A DNA stretch of 64,000 nucleotides from Ceriagrion tenellum (GCA_963169105.1 OY720643.1:98156848-98220847), one strand, 5' to 3'. Shown: positions 11,971-23,561, counted from the stretch's first letter. Translations and numbers: made by a program. The notes: a model not told the origin generated them from the sequence alone.

Positions 11971-13394
11971 ATATTTTCATTCTAACAGAGGGAAGGGTGT
12001 TGTGCTAGCGAGAAAGGAAAAGTACGAGCATAGGTTCTAATGGACAGGATAAAGAAGGGAGGATGTACACTGAGATGAAGATCAAAATCTTATTCTTAGA
12101 TAAGACGCACATGTGCCTACCAAATCTAGCAGACTATCTTATAATTAGTATAATGATTGTATTTAGCCACTGCGTTAGGTACCCTTTTCTTCCGTTTATC
12201 ATCACCATTACTTATACTTTAAGAGTATTTTATACCTTCTCGCGTGGACTAAGTGTACCCGAATATTCCCAATCAGAAATGTACAAAAATTACGATTTTT
12301 TATCCTCTTATTGAATATATTGGGTTCATTCAAAATAAGTTGCGTCATCGTCAATTGCTTCTATTTGTTATTCTTCTATCGGAGAGAGAGAACGCTGAAT
12401 TGGATATGGAAAACTTTTAACAAACCAGTTTTAGCGATGGATACAAAAATCATTTAAACTATACGTAATTGATCTTGATATTGTTAATGCAGCAATTGTC
12501 GAAAACTGACGTTTCATACATTAAAGTAGCCTTGATCACCGAGGGAAAAAAAAACAAAATTTTTTTTACAAGCTGTCACCCGTGCAGGTAGAGTTCTCTC
12601 CCTCCCCTCCCCCCCTCTCCCCCACCCGTCCCCGGCCTGCCTGAATTGCCTAACTTTCAGCTCATTTTAGGAATTCTTGAGGATTTTTGTGATTACCATT
12701 TGCTTTTCGAAAGAGTTACACTAAGCTTACAAGAAATTAGGATTCTCACCGTTACCGAGAATGTTATAACAGAGAGAATTTGTATTTGTATACGTGACAG
12801 TTTGTTTCCGGACAGAGGTTAAAGGTTTTTTTTAACACGTTTGCTTACACGGACAAAAATTGTAAAACCCCATTTTGCGTTCTTTTAAACATGAATTGTT
12901 AATTCTGCGCTCGTGACAAATTTTCTGAATAAAAATTACACCCTGGTTTTGAAATCACAGTGTGTTTATCAATACATAGCAAGCACCCATCAAGAATGTA
13001 TTTTGCATCTATGATATATAGGGCGTATGTCAAATAGTTCGAATTTTCATGTAATGCCGTAAGATTTTTATGGACTATTACTTATTTCCTTCATCGAGCT
13101 CATAGCGCAATATAACTTCTTTCCGCATCTGTTAATTGGACTCTTTTCATCTCTCCCTCTCCAATTTCCTTGGCTTAAATGAGGTATTTCCTTTAGTGGA
13201 CAAAATGCCATTAAATTTTATTGTTTCGGCAAACAAATGTGTTTCCTGCTCCAAAATTTGCTTCTATTTTCTTTGAGGCATGAATAATGAACATGTACGA
13301 AGGCAGTTTTTTTTCAACCTCCGATAGGCCATAAATAAAAGACAAGTTAATATTAAACAATTATTTTATTACCAAAAGTTATGTACACTTGTGG
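11971..13394. other. AT-rich DNA with a short C-rich tract
   Basis: A C/T run with C up to six in a row lies at about 12597-12640. Apart from that I see no gene or structured element. Confidence 0.5.
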
Positions 13395-13908
13395 TTACTT
13401 TTCGGCATAATCACCTCGACGATTGAGGCTTTTGTCGTACCTGCGGACAAGTTTCACAATACCCTTTTCGTAAAATATTGCCTCTAATGAATGTAAATGT
13501 GTCTATAAACGAGCGTTGTCAGTCAACATTTTTGGGACCCCGCGAGCACCAAGTTTTTTGAAGCCTAACTGTTCAGTGACGATAGAGTACAGAGAAGATC
13601 TTGAAACTTCCGGAAATTCCATAGACGAAGCACTTTTGGTGAACCTACGGTTTTCCCTAACCACTTCGTCAACTCGTTGAACAAGACCGTCTGTAGCGAC
13701 AGACTTGCGTCATTGACTCCCTTTAATCATACCCATCAGTTCGGCCATCTTTAAATTTTCGACACCATTCATGCACAACACCATCACTGATAAGGTTTTC
13801 TCCATACACTCGGCTCATTATTCGATGAATTTCTGCTGCACCCTTCCCTTCTGCTTGCAGGAAACGAATAAAGCTTCGCCATTCGCACTTGGCGGGAGAA
13901 TCAATTGA
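13395..13908 (-). pseudogene. Mariner-family transposase remnant lacking the catalytic core
   Basis: On −, a 61-codon open segment (13908-13726) reads as the N-terminal DNA-binding region, with GAAEIHRIMSRVYGENLISD and WCRKFKDGRTD visible. It ends at a stop (13723-13725). After a frameshift, 68 codons (about 13709-13506) continue with VQRVDEVVRENRRFT and FPEVSRSSLYSIVTEQLG, the second helix-turn-helix half. A stop (13503-13505) is followed in frame by 35 codons of C-terminus, including KLVRRYDKSLNRRGDYAEK, and a final stop at 13395-13397. About 170-180 residues holding the three catalytic aspartates of mariner transposases (about 345 residues in the family) are absent. The element cannot be autonomous. 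I could not find matching terminal inverted repeats, so its ends are not placed. Confidence 0.85.
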
Positions 13909-16005
13909 GGCGGCTTCTCACGGCATATTCTTGAGAACGAAGCACAGGAAAAAATTTCCACTCGCCAGATTTTGAAACGCCCTACTATAAATTTTGCGCG
14001 CGATTTATGTTCTATGAGATGATCTCGCATTTTCTTTGTTAGTCTTTTGAAGTAACGTTTGGATCATACCTGGCGTTTAAAAATTAGTTCTTAAGTGCGA
14101 AATAAGAACGCTCATCGTAAATGAGGTGACTTGAATGTGACGCTTGGAATTCATGCACCCGCGTAATTAAAGTTGAAATGTAAATTGAATTGCATGCGCA
14201 AAATAAGGAAATTTTGCCACTACTTAATGAGAAGGTGGATAATTTTTCAAGAATTTTTTTACTCTAATAGTTCCAGGCTTCATATATCGCCTAGGCAGGA
14301 TAACGCGCCAGTTTAGATGTCTTATCTCTACCGTGTTTGCTTCAGTTACAGAGAGCATAGGACGAAACTGATGCCATTACTATTTTGATGTAATTAGATG
14401 TACACTCTACACTTATTGCGCATTGAAATGAATGACTATGGTTCTGTGCAATGGAAAAGATGGTGGTGAGCTGAAAAAATGCTGCATAGATATTACATAA
14501 CTCAACTGTATCTAAGCAATTGTAAACGAATATGTGGAACTATCAATTACCAGACATTTTAAAAAATTAAACACGCTATTGTTATAGATAACCATTACAA
14601 ACATCTTGAGCATTGAATTACTATTGAAAAGGTTTCCTGTTACAATAACTATTGACGTCTTATTTTCCTTGGTGCACAGATTAAGTTTATCGCAGTATCA
14701 TTTCTGTAGTTTTTTCACTCAATACAGCGAATGCAAAAATATTTGACATAAGATAGACCTTGTTAGGTAAATGTTCTTCACGCATATTATCAAAAGCTTT
14801 ATTGATAGGTAAATCAGTCAGAGTGAATACTGTCCCCTTAATACACAGCAAAAACATCCCTCGTATCGTGATAATCCCATAATTATGTATAGTTATTTCT
14901 TATATCTAAGCCGGGCTCAAACATATTCACTTGCGTTTTAGTGCATAGTTTTGGAACCAAGTCGCTTTGAGCGTTGAATTGTAAATATCATGTGGTTAGA
15001 AATGAAAAGGCTCTTTAGTCACCTCGTCATCAAAATGCAACTGGCATTTCGTCGCTTCTTTGCTGGAGAGGGAATTTCTGTATTTGCGAACCAAGTGCAG
15101 TGCAACCGCAGAGCAAACAGGGCTTGAGTCTCCTACCCGGAGGTAGAAGCTTAGGCTCCAAACCGAAGATTGTGCCATTCGGCTTTTAGTGGCGTAATTA
15201 GTCGAAAGTTCCACGCATTTGGCCAAAATTATTCTTCCTTTGGACTTTGCTTGGTCCGAGTTTCGTGGTTTCCGACATGGGTTAGGTCACGCCAAGCGGC
15301 ACTGCTGGAAATGGTATCCGGAGGGAACGTTTTCTGAAGAAGATAAAACGTACATCTGAGAGTGACATGGGGCGATGGTAATTATTTTACTGATTGTACA
15401 ACCTTGAGGAATTGAATGCGTATCATCGTGATGGCTTATCTCTTTTTTGGTACAAAATACGTATTTAATTCTGGTGAAGATTTTTGGCGGAATACAAATA
15501 TTGTGATTTAAAGTCCAAATTTTTTTCTTAAATACTTTAAATTTTTTATCAGTAAACATTATTGTACTCAGTATTTGTCAATTTCTCTTATTTCTACAGA
15601 TTTTACGTTCAAAGGTTTTAATTGAAAATATTGATGAATTAACGATTGAATTTGAAAGATTTTGTACAAATTTAAAAAAATATGTTTTATAACAAAAAAT
15701 TAAAAGAAAACAAAAGCTTAAGTTTCAAACTTTCAAGCACTGAGATCTAATAAAAGCTTATTTCACTTGTTTATTTTTTTAATTTCGTTGCCCATCTATA
15801 CTTGTACTTGTTGTTGTTGTTATGTGTTGTTGAACGCAATGTTTATTATTCTCTGGTGGAGCTTTCCGCCATATTTTACCCGGTAAATTTACCCCTTGCT
15901 TAAAGTTAGCTTTATTTAATGCGGCTAAAGATAATTTTATAAAATTGTCATATCGTACCTTTACCTGCGTTAAGTGGATGTTAGTTGGTCTTTAAATTAT
16001 CCAAT
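13909..16005. other. AT-rich DNA, no gene recognised
   Basis: Short frames only. The first ~150 bp may be mariner 5' sequence. Nothing else is identified. Confidence 0.45.
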
Positions 16006-16441
16006 TTTGAAATGTACTTATCCTTAACACCCCTTAATATCCATCCCATACGATATCATTATCTGAAAATCTGCATGATAAGTGGGCAATGAACGGCACT
16101 AAAATTTAACACAGCTAATTTAATTGAAGCTCCAATGTAATGTTAATACCATCCTAGATGTTTTTTCACTTAATTGATTTCATTAGATTAATTTCAGATG
16201 AACCTCATGTTTCATTATACATTTACCTAGTCAAACGAATCGGTGACGTGTGATGCAAAGTTAGGATCTTCTAAAATTAATCTAATGAAGTCAATTAAGC
16301 GAAGAAATATCTGGGAAGGTATTTTAATTAAATTTGAGTATAGCTCTGTTGAATTTTAGTGCCGTTCGTCGCCCATACAGATTTTCAGGTAATGAAGTCG
16401 TAAGGGGTAGATATTGAGGTGTTTTAAGGATATATTTCAAC
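16006..16441. mobile_element. Hairpin (foldback) element, ~190-bp arms
   Basis: The left arm (16006-16203) and right arm (about 16258-16441) are imperfect reverse complements along nearly their whole length. Examples are TTAATTGATTTCATTAGATT on the left against AATCTAATGAAGTCAATTAA on the right, and CGGCACTAAAATTTAACA against TGTTGAATTTTAGTGCCG. A loop of about 55 bp separates them. There is no coding capacity. This architecture is typical of a long-TIR MITE or foldback transposon. The parental superfamily is not identifiable. Confidence 0.85.
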
Positions 16442-17355
16442 ATTTATGTTCATTTTGAAGGGCCCCTAGATTGTGTTTATAACTGTTCCACTTAGCCCCA
16501 ACTAGATTTTGGGTCTCAACCACTGTCGTGGCTTAATGGAATCTTCAAAAGGGTACCATTTGCCTCTGGCGCTTTCATAAACCACAGCCCGTGCGTTCCC
16601 TCGGCCATGCCATGTAACCTCTTTTAGCAACACGAGCCCTTTCCATCACTCGACCGGAGTATCTTCTTTAAGAATTTATATTTCATTATTTGCCTTACCA
16701 GCTTCCGTTTCCTTCTTGGGACCTTTCCTCTTTTCTTCAAAAACCTCTACGGGGTTACTATCCCTTGTGGTAAAACTCATTTCCCGTACTCATTGGGCGT
16801 GCAAAAGAGGATTTCTTTTATATTTTAGTGACGATGATACCTGTGCCCACTACCATATGCATTCGGATCAAGTTTACGTAGTATCAGAATTTAAAGCTAC
16901 GTCTTGGGGAAACGGTTTTTTTTAATTATTGTACCCTCATTCATGGAACATGCTTGGCCATATTTCTCGTGTCACTCTTTAAATACAAAAAAGGGTACTT
17001 ACAGAAAAGTTTGGGTTTTTTCCTCTCTTTTGCGATTCCCTCAACTAAACTTGGCGAGTTTTTTACGGTACCCTGCCTATTCCTGGAGGCCTTCTTGATT
17101 ACCGTATATTGAATTCTTAGGGGTTGTGCTTGCGCTGAACATCTATGAATGTATATTACATTAAGAGTCCAATACGTATTACATGGGATAATTTTTTGCT
17201 ATTCTTGTATTACTGAAATGCAGTGGATAGGATAACTCTTCATCTGCTCAGCTTTTATTATCTAGTCAGGGTCGGCTTTCTTCAGTTTTCTCCATCTTGC
17301 CGACTTATTGAAAAATTAAAAAGTTATTATATTTATTAAAATTTTTCGGTGATTT
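16442..17355. other. Unassigned DNA
   Basis: Moderately AT-rich with frames of 64-70 codons and no recognisable domain. Nothing supported. Confidence 0.45.
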
Positions 17356-17490
17356 TCTAGATGTAAAGCCTTAGGGTTTCCAACCGAGTGAACTACACCA
17401 ATTTTTTTTACTGTGGTAGTCGCCCATTACACTGGTATTCACCTTGAGAACTTTGTCGGACTACTCCTTCGAAACTTCAGTGCCACTTTT
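17356..17490. repeat. Dispersed direct repeat, copy 1
   Basis: About 135 bp, starting TCTAGATGTAAAGCC and including CCTTCGAAACTTC, recurs in the same orientation at 18335-18470 with roughly 80% identity by eye. No coding sequence or TIR is seen. It is likely a fragment of an unidentified interspersed repeat. Confidence 0.8.
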
Positions 17491-18069
17491 CTACCAAGAT
17501 CTTGGACATTTTCACTCACCTCACCTCTTCAGGGTGACTAAACATTTCTCAAACATAATGTTCCCACGTAATATTGTGTTGACCACTGGTCCTTTGACCT
17601 ATTGTCCTCGTGCTCATTACCCATTTGACTCTGTATGCCGCTTAATGACATGCTGATGGCGGAAAATAAAACAAATACGCCGGACAGGTTAGTAGTGGCG
17701 GAGAGAGGGAATACGTTGTCCGTTCATCAGCAAATTTGGCGTTCCTGAATTATTTTAAGCGACAGTCTTTGTGCGCCAAATCTGCATAACTACCTGTTTG
17801 CTGTAAATTTTCGAAACAAATTCATTGGTTTAAATCTTTTTTCAGTAATTCAACTCAGGGTGAAATCGTCTTTAAAAATTAAAACTCTGGAATATAAAAA
17901 GGGCATGAAACGGTTCTGTGAGATAATACTACTCTTCCATAGATTTTAAATTTATGAACACTTAAAAAGTGAGTATAATTATTGAAAACAGTTAAGTTCG
18001 GAGGTTTGCTTTCACAACTTAAATATTGCGATGAAAATTTACTTTAAACTTTTGATGTGTTGAATCCAT
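17491..18069. other. AT-rich DNA, nothing recognised
   Basis: No supported feature. Confidence 0.45.
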
Positions 18070-18310
18070 TTTTCATACTTGAAACTAGTCACTGGCGGCT
18101 CTAATCTCTTGTGTAATAATATTTTCTCGTCCGTAGGGAATTTTTACGAAGCGTACGGCTTTTCTTTGTATTTTTTTAAATTTCCAAATTAAATCTTTCT
18201 GTGCAGGGTCCCAAGCGCTCACGGCGAATTCTAGATGTGGTATAAACTGAGCAAAGTGAGACAGCATCTCTCATTCACTTTTTCATTTGAGAACCATCCT
18301 AATATTTTAA
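18070..18310 (-). pseudogene. LINE reverse-transcriptase C-terminal fragment
   Basis: On −, one frame reads GWFSNEKVNERCCLTL and a shifted frame continues HFAQFIPHLEFAVSAWDPAQ, then KDLIWKFKKIQRKAVRFVK. The order PHLE(Y/F)A..WDP...KIQRKA.RFV is the standard segment after the reverse-transcriptase domain of CR1/jockey-type non-LTR retrotransposons. It matches the 44932-45377 copy in order and wording. At least one frameshift separates the two parts. The remnant is 5'-truncated, and the 18335-18470 repeat lies immediately upstream of it in its own orientation. Confidence 0.85.
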
Positions 18311-18334
18311 GATTTGAGGTATTCCCGGCGAGTG

Positions 18335-18470
18335 TCTAGATGTAAAGCCTCAGTGTTTCCAAATGAGTGAACTGCACCAATTATTTTTTGACGTTTTTAG
18401 TCGGCCATTGCTCTAGAATTCACCTTGTGAACTTTGTCAGACTACGCCTTCGAAACTTCTGCGCTACTTA
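18335..18470. repeat. Dispersed direct repeat, copy 2
   Basis: Second copy of the 17356-17490 repeat, with TCTAGATGTAAAGCCTCAG at its start. It abuts the LINE fragment at 18070-18310. Confidence 0.8.
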
Positions 18471-19260
18471 ACACTGTCTTTTAGTTGTAAACTGGAGTGC
18501 GATCATCCTTTACTGCCATTTGCTGGATAAATTTTTCTTTAATACTGTGCCGAAAACGTTTTGTATGAGGTTTCCTCACAATGGGCATAGAGATCTTGTG
18601 GGTCGGTGACAATTGGACCTTGCTATAAGTCTATAAACGAATCTTTAGTTTTTCAATTTCTCACCGTACTTCAGGGTACGGTCCCTTTTTTCCCATCTCC
18701 ACGGGACCCTCTTCTTCGTAAGACCCAATTCATTCCGCTCCTGTGGATCAATTTCTACGGGAAACTTTCCTTCGGTATTCCTTGTCTCTTCGTTTCTCGT
18801 CGAGGAGTGGTTTCCCGAGTTGACTCATCTTTCCGACGTTGTCCTCCTCCTACTCTTCCCTTAAAAGCAAAGCCACCCTTTCGAACACACTCATTTTCCC
18901 CGTGAGCACTACATTTTGGCTCAATCCTATCGCAGTGAAAGGCTCCAATCCCGTCTCCTCGCCTCGTCTGTCGGACGCCCTTCTCGTAACCAGAGTTTCC
19001 CATTCCTTGTTGTTCCAAAGCTCTCCGGAGATATTCGGCTAACCGCTTGACTTTTAGCCCATTATCACTCCCACTCTTTCTGTTCGTGCTGTATCCATAA
19101 CGATGTCCAAACAAGCCATCGCAATGCTGTGCGCTTCTTACGAAAGGTGCGGCACCAACTCCATAGACATGACGAAAAAAATATCTTAGTATATTCCCGA
19201 CCTGACCAGACCGAACCTGACCGTGACGCACGTCTCTGACGTCAATTAACAACTTTCACT
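18471..19260. other. GC-richer island with overlapping long frames, unrecognised
   Basis: From about 18660 to 19080 the DNA is GC-richer, and frames are open on both strands: 165 codons on − (18755-19252), 99 codons on + (18606-18905). The − product is basic and Gly/Arg-rich without a domain I recognise. Opposite-strand overlap suggests composition rather than coding. The short motif GACCTGACC-AGACCGAACCTGACC repeats near 19199-19221. Confidence 0.35.
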
Positions 19261-19519
19261 TCTCCCCCCTTCTCTTCTCTATTATTGACTCGCATATGAT
19301 GTAAATGTACCTTGATAATGATTGCTGTGCAGTCGAAACCTGGGTCGGCAATATAAATATGCTAAGGTTGTGTACGTATAAGTGTGGCATATAATAAGAT
19401 ATCTCTTTCGTCATGTCTGTGACGATTTTCCAAAACGTTACGCCTTCAACCATTAATTTTTCTAATTTAACCAACTCCATACCTATTCAATGGGTTTGGT
19501 GAACATAAAGGCGTTGGAT

Positions 19520-19851
19520 TAAGTGAGCAAACTCGGGTCACTTAGACTTCAGGCTTAATGCGAGGAAAACACGAAAATTTTGAGGCGTTATGTTTATAAA
19601 ATAGGCTATAAAAGAGAAGAGTAGGAAGGTTCTCTGACAAAAAAGTGTAGGAAAATGCTGCTACCATCTTAAATACGCTGCAAGAATCAAGGACCCTCCA
19701 CAGAAAGTTCTTATTCGCATAGTAAATAGTGCGAGAAGGAAAGCCGCAAGATCCATTGAAATCCGATGCAATCGAATAAAAGGTGTCACACAAGTGATTA
19801 CAGGCCTGTTTGGTGCATTTACGGACTCGGAGACTACTCACTATGCTTAGA
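19520..19851 (+). pseudogene. LINE reverse-transcriptase C-terminal fragment
   Basis: On +, VGRFSDKKV matches IIGRSSDKKV of the 44932 copy. After a frameshift, LKYAARIKDPPQKVLIRIVN, then SARRKAARSIEIR and KGVTQVITGLFGAF, follow the expected order of a CR1-like tail (..YAA..DP.....I...RKAAR.......VT..I..L). Several stops and frame changes mark it as dead. Identity to the other copies is lower, so it is an older insertion or another subfamily. Confidence 0.7.
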
Positions 19852-20024
19852 TTACTTTCAAAAATTCAGTTCATGAGAATATAGCAGGACATTAAGGATA
19901 TAATTTTGATACCGCGCTCTACCTCCAGAACTGATGTAAGGGATGGAATATGAGAGATACACTTCTAAGCTGATATATGCAAAAATCCCTACTTTCCTTC
20001 TTGCTATTCAAAATGAGTAGCAAG

Positions 20025-20728
20025 TTCCGGAAAGTACCAACTCCACTGATTCCTTTTTTGGAGGTTTTGATTGGTTAAAAAAAAGACAGTTTATTGTAGT
20101 TGAATCAGTTGATAAATTTATTCATATGATGATTATAAATGCTTTTAGCTTTAACCTCTTCACTTGAAGTGTTCAACTATGGTCACTTATAAGTATTAGA
20201 ATTTTGATCTGAAAATCTTAGCCAGTATAATTTGCTGGTTAAGTGTTTATGCCTCTGTACCGCATATGCAGTGAAATGTATTACATTTTTGCTTGTTTTG
20301 TGTGTTTCAAATCACCTCTCTTATTTTTTGTTTGAAATTGCCCTGATATGCATGAAAAAAAGATTTTCTATTCTGTATCAAACTATCTAGTGAAATGTAT
20401 TTATTTTTCGTCCCATAGGTAATGTACTAACGAGCTATGAAATGTCCGAGGTAGGGATATCTATTGTTCTTTCTGATCTCGACTGCTGCGTATGCGATGC
20501 ATGGACATAAACACTTACCAGCAAATTACAACGGCTGAGTATTTCAGATCAAAACTCAATAGTCATTAGTGACCATAATTGAACTCTTCAAGAGAAGGTT
20601 TTAAAGCTAAAAACATAAAAAAATCATATGATGAAATTTATCAACTGATTCAACTACAATGAGCTGTCTTTATTTGTAATCTATCTCTATCTCTGAAAAA
20701 AGAATCTATGGAGTTGGTGATTTCCGGT
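20025..20728. mobile_element. Foldback element, ~250-bp inverted arms
   Basis: The left arm (about 20025-20275) and right arm (about 20484-20728) are imperfect reverse complements. TTGTAGTTGAATCAGTTGAT near 20094 pairs with ATCAACTGATTCAACTACAA near 20639. CCAACTCCACTGATTC pairs with GAATCTATGGAGTTGG at the outer ends, and GGTTAAGTGTTTATG pairs with CATAAACACTTACC near the centre. The middle (~200 bp) is unique. No open frame. This is a long-TIR MITE or foldback transposon, unrelated by eye to the 16.0-kb element. Confidence 0.88.
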
Positions 20729-22184
20729 GTGACTTTATGGATCTTGCCATTTGTGATTTAATCAGACTAGATTCCTTTGGATTTCTTCCTTAAATCTATC
20801 TCAGCCACCCTTCCGTGTGAACGAATCGAAATCAGTCAGTAATCCGTTTCGCTTAGTGGGCTTTACGGCGGTGTATCTACTGGAGACATCTCCGTTTAAT
20901 AAACCCCCTGATTGTCCGCCATCCTTATCAATTACCTTTCTCCACTCAAGCCTAGTCTAGCGTCTACTCTTTTCCTATTCTTTGAGTGGGTTAAGGCGAT
21001 GAAAGCAACGCTACCCACCCTTACAGTCGAAGCCTCTATGGTTGTGAGATAAAGACTTTCGGAGAAAGATTTTCCGAAAGGGGAAAGGTTTCAAGAGGGC
21101 TACTGAGGGATGAGTAGGGTCGTGACTTTCAGATGCTGATAAGGTTTAAGGTGGAGTGAGATGTAAGGGGTGGGAAAGGACTGAAGTATGAGAAAGGGTA
21201 TTGAAGTTTTTTTTCCTCAAGGCGAGGGAGTACCGTGTGGGAAAGGCGAAGATTACCGGTAAAAAAGGTTTCGTGGCTCGGCCGGATGATTGGGAGAGAT
21301 AACTGGAATGGCTGCGGGCAAGCAAGGGCTCTGCAGAGAGGTGTTAGGTGATGGGTGTTAAAGCTGGCGGCACGCAGTGTGTTTTACTCTTGCGTTTCTC
21401 GGCGCGTCTATCGACCGTTTAACATTCGGCTGTCTCCATGGGCCTTGTGGATGACGCTTTAACCAAACTTACCCTCCTTGTGCTCTCACCCCTTGGTGAC
21501 ATAGACAATCATGTCCTACGAGGAGTTAAGGTAGTTTGAGCGAAATAAAATTTCTCCCAGAAATCAATGAATTCAGTCTCATTTTAATGAAAAATATTTC
21601 ACCCTTCCAAAGATACCAAAATATCACCCCCTTACCACACTACTCTCCGAGATAATTACCAAAAACACCAGCCATTTTACATGGGAAACGGTACGTTTAT
21701 GCCCTCAAGAGAGACATTACTTAAAAAATGAGGAATTTCTAACACCTAGATGTCATCAACAATCTAGCAGTGTGTAGTTCGTATGTTATTTCCACCATTT
21801 TTGAAAATAAATTCTATTGTCACCGCAGTATTTTTTTTCAGAATCACAAAATACCTTCCGTTCCAAAGAAGTTTTAAACGAACCGCGCGGAAAAAAGGTG
21901 TCAAGTTAAAGACTTATTGAGGTATTTATATTTAATTTAATAGAATTTCAGTTATGTAAAAGTATAATTTTCCACCATTTGTAATGTAATTTTTTTTTTC
22001 ATGTTATCTACATCTACTGAAATTAAAACGTATAATTCGAATATTGTTTCCATTATGACTAGTGAACTATCTCGCTCAAGCTACCTAAGTTACTTCACAT
22101 TTGCGTAAAATGATTCAAGGAATGATGTTTGCTTTTTGATATTTCCTTGGTGTGCTTATTGTGTACTGCGTAGAATTATCTAAA
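20729..22184. other. Unassigned DNA, purine-rich 21050-21330
   Basis: Moderate GC between 20860 and 21500 with a G/A-rich stretch. No long frame and no recognisable gene. Confidence 0.45.
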
Positions 22185-22683
22185 TACTAGCAGAAGGTAC
22201 CCGTTGAAATTCAACGGGTGTGAAAAAATTGAACTTTTTTATAAGAAAACCACATAGCCTGAAGGATACTGTCAGCGTGGTCATTTGAGGATCAAATCTG
22301 TGGTTGTCAAGAAAATAAGCTATTTTGATTTCAGAGAAAAATGTGAGATTTTTCAGCTAAAAACAAGATTTTCATACACTTACGAAACGTAAAAGAACAT
22401 CGATCAAAATAATTAGAAACTTCATTTATTCAGCCATCCGATATTTAAAATTTCAGCCCTTTATCTTTAGTGAAAGTACTTTAATAAGCAAAAAATGAAA
22501 TCACTGCACCGAACCCAATGCTTAGCATGGACCACTCGGGGAGGTCTTCGGGGGCTTTTTAACATAGCCTAAGTTACAACCAACATATTTTCTATCTAAA
22601 TGCAAAATGTTAACTCCATCGGTTTGGTAGTTTTGGCGTGATGGAGTAACAGAAAGACACCATTACATTTTTATATATTAGTA
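22185..22683 (+). mobile_element. Non-autonomous interspersed element ending in TATTAGTA
   Basis: It starts with TACTAGCAGAAGGTACCCGT, which includes the perfect hairpin ACCCGTTGAA-A-TTCAACGGGT (22199-22219). The last 130 bp contain ATAGCCTAAGTTAC, a TTGGCGTGATGGAGTAACAG segment and a terminal TATATTAGTA. From memory, a conserved 'GTGA..GAGTAAC' block followed by a terminal ATATTAGTA is shared by abundant short insect repeats; that comparison is unverified. The termini TACTAG and TTAGTA are near inverted. No coding capacity. Confidence 0.5.
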
Positions 22684-23481
22684 AAGATTCTAGATGTTAT
22701 TAGAAATATCGCACTTCCATCCTTATAGAGATTTAAATAGAATACGAATCTCCAGGGGCCATCCAAATATTACGTGGTACGTTTTGAAAGGGAATGGGGG
22801 AAGAAAAGGGAATTGGCATCTTCATACATTGACTTTAGCAGGGAAGTGAGGGGGTCCATTATCATTTTACCCACTCAGTAGATCGTATTTATATTTTTTT
22901 ACAATCGAAGGACAAAAAAGTGAAGTTTTTACTGGCGCAAACATTACAGTTTCCCTTGAAAAGTTTGCAAAAGAGACAATAGATTTCCGGAAAGAAACCG
23001 AAAATAAATGCTGACTGTGGTTTTTTAATGTCAAGATAAAATTTTATAGTTAAATTGGCTTGATAGCGGAGGATGATTGTGTAATCCCGCCTACAAATGG
23101 CCGAAATATCCAATATTTTATCTACCGCAGTGATCATGGAACCGTACAATATTTCCTGGCAATTTATCTACATTCCTTGAGTCTGCATAACTTTTGAGTG
23201 TATTGCAAGGCAGTGTTCATGGAAAAGTTTCCCTCAGCGCATCCGTGAGAAAATCAATAACTTACACAACATCGATAGGGTGCAGCAATTCATGAAATCT
23301 AATTGGGTGCCGTGAAGAGACTATTTCGAGGGGATTGCTCCATTCGTCGGATGGGACGCTAATTTAGCCTTTATCGTGTGAAGCTGTCCCGTAAAGGGCT
23401 TTCCTCCACCCTTCTTCTCTACAGAACTCACAACTTTCCCACCTATTCCAAAGTTAGTAATTGATGTATTCTGAAATAAGT
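22684..23481. other. AT-rich DNA upstream of tRNA-Pro
   Basis: Nothing recognised apart from the tRNA gene that follows. Confidence 0.45.
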
Positions 23482-23553
23482 GGCCTGTTGGTCTAGGGGT
23501 ATGATTCTCGCTTTGGGTGCGAGAGGTCCCGGGTTCAAATCCCGGACAGGCCC
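23482..23553 (+). tRNA. tRNA-Pro, anticodon TGG
   Basis: This 72-nt sequence folds as a complete cloverleaf. The acceptor stem pairs GGCCTGT (23482-23488) with ACAGGCC (23546-23552), followed by discriminator C. The anticodon stem CTCGC/GCGAG encloses loop TTTGGGT, giving anticodon TGG at 23514-23516, which reads CCA and by wobble other proline codons. The T arm is CCGGG-TTCAAAT-CCCGG. The internal polymerase III promoter is intact: A box TGGTCTAGGGG and B box GGTTCAAATCC. A T5 run at 23557-23561 provides termination just after the gene. There is no intron, and CCA is not encoded, as expected for a eukaryotic gene. All stems are fully paired, so I take it as functional rather than a SINE head. 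A −-strand open frame across the gene is only its antisense. Confidence 0.96.
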
Positions 23554-23556
23554 TTA

Positions 23557-23561
23557 TTTTT
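23557..23561 (+). terminator. Pol III terminator of tRNA-Pro
   Basis: A run of five T on the coding strand lies 4 nt after the tRNA 3' end. This is the usual RNA polymerase III stop signal. Confidence 0.8.

Noticed and set aside
13818..14030. 70-codon − frame over the mariner 5' region
   Set aside because: It is a different phase from the transposase reading, which is clear in the neighbouring frame.
18755..19252. 165-codon − frame, Gly/Arg-rich
   Set aside because: It overlaps an open + frame in a GC-richer island, with no domain and no splice context. Likely compositional.
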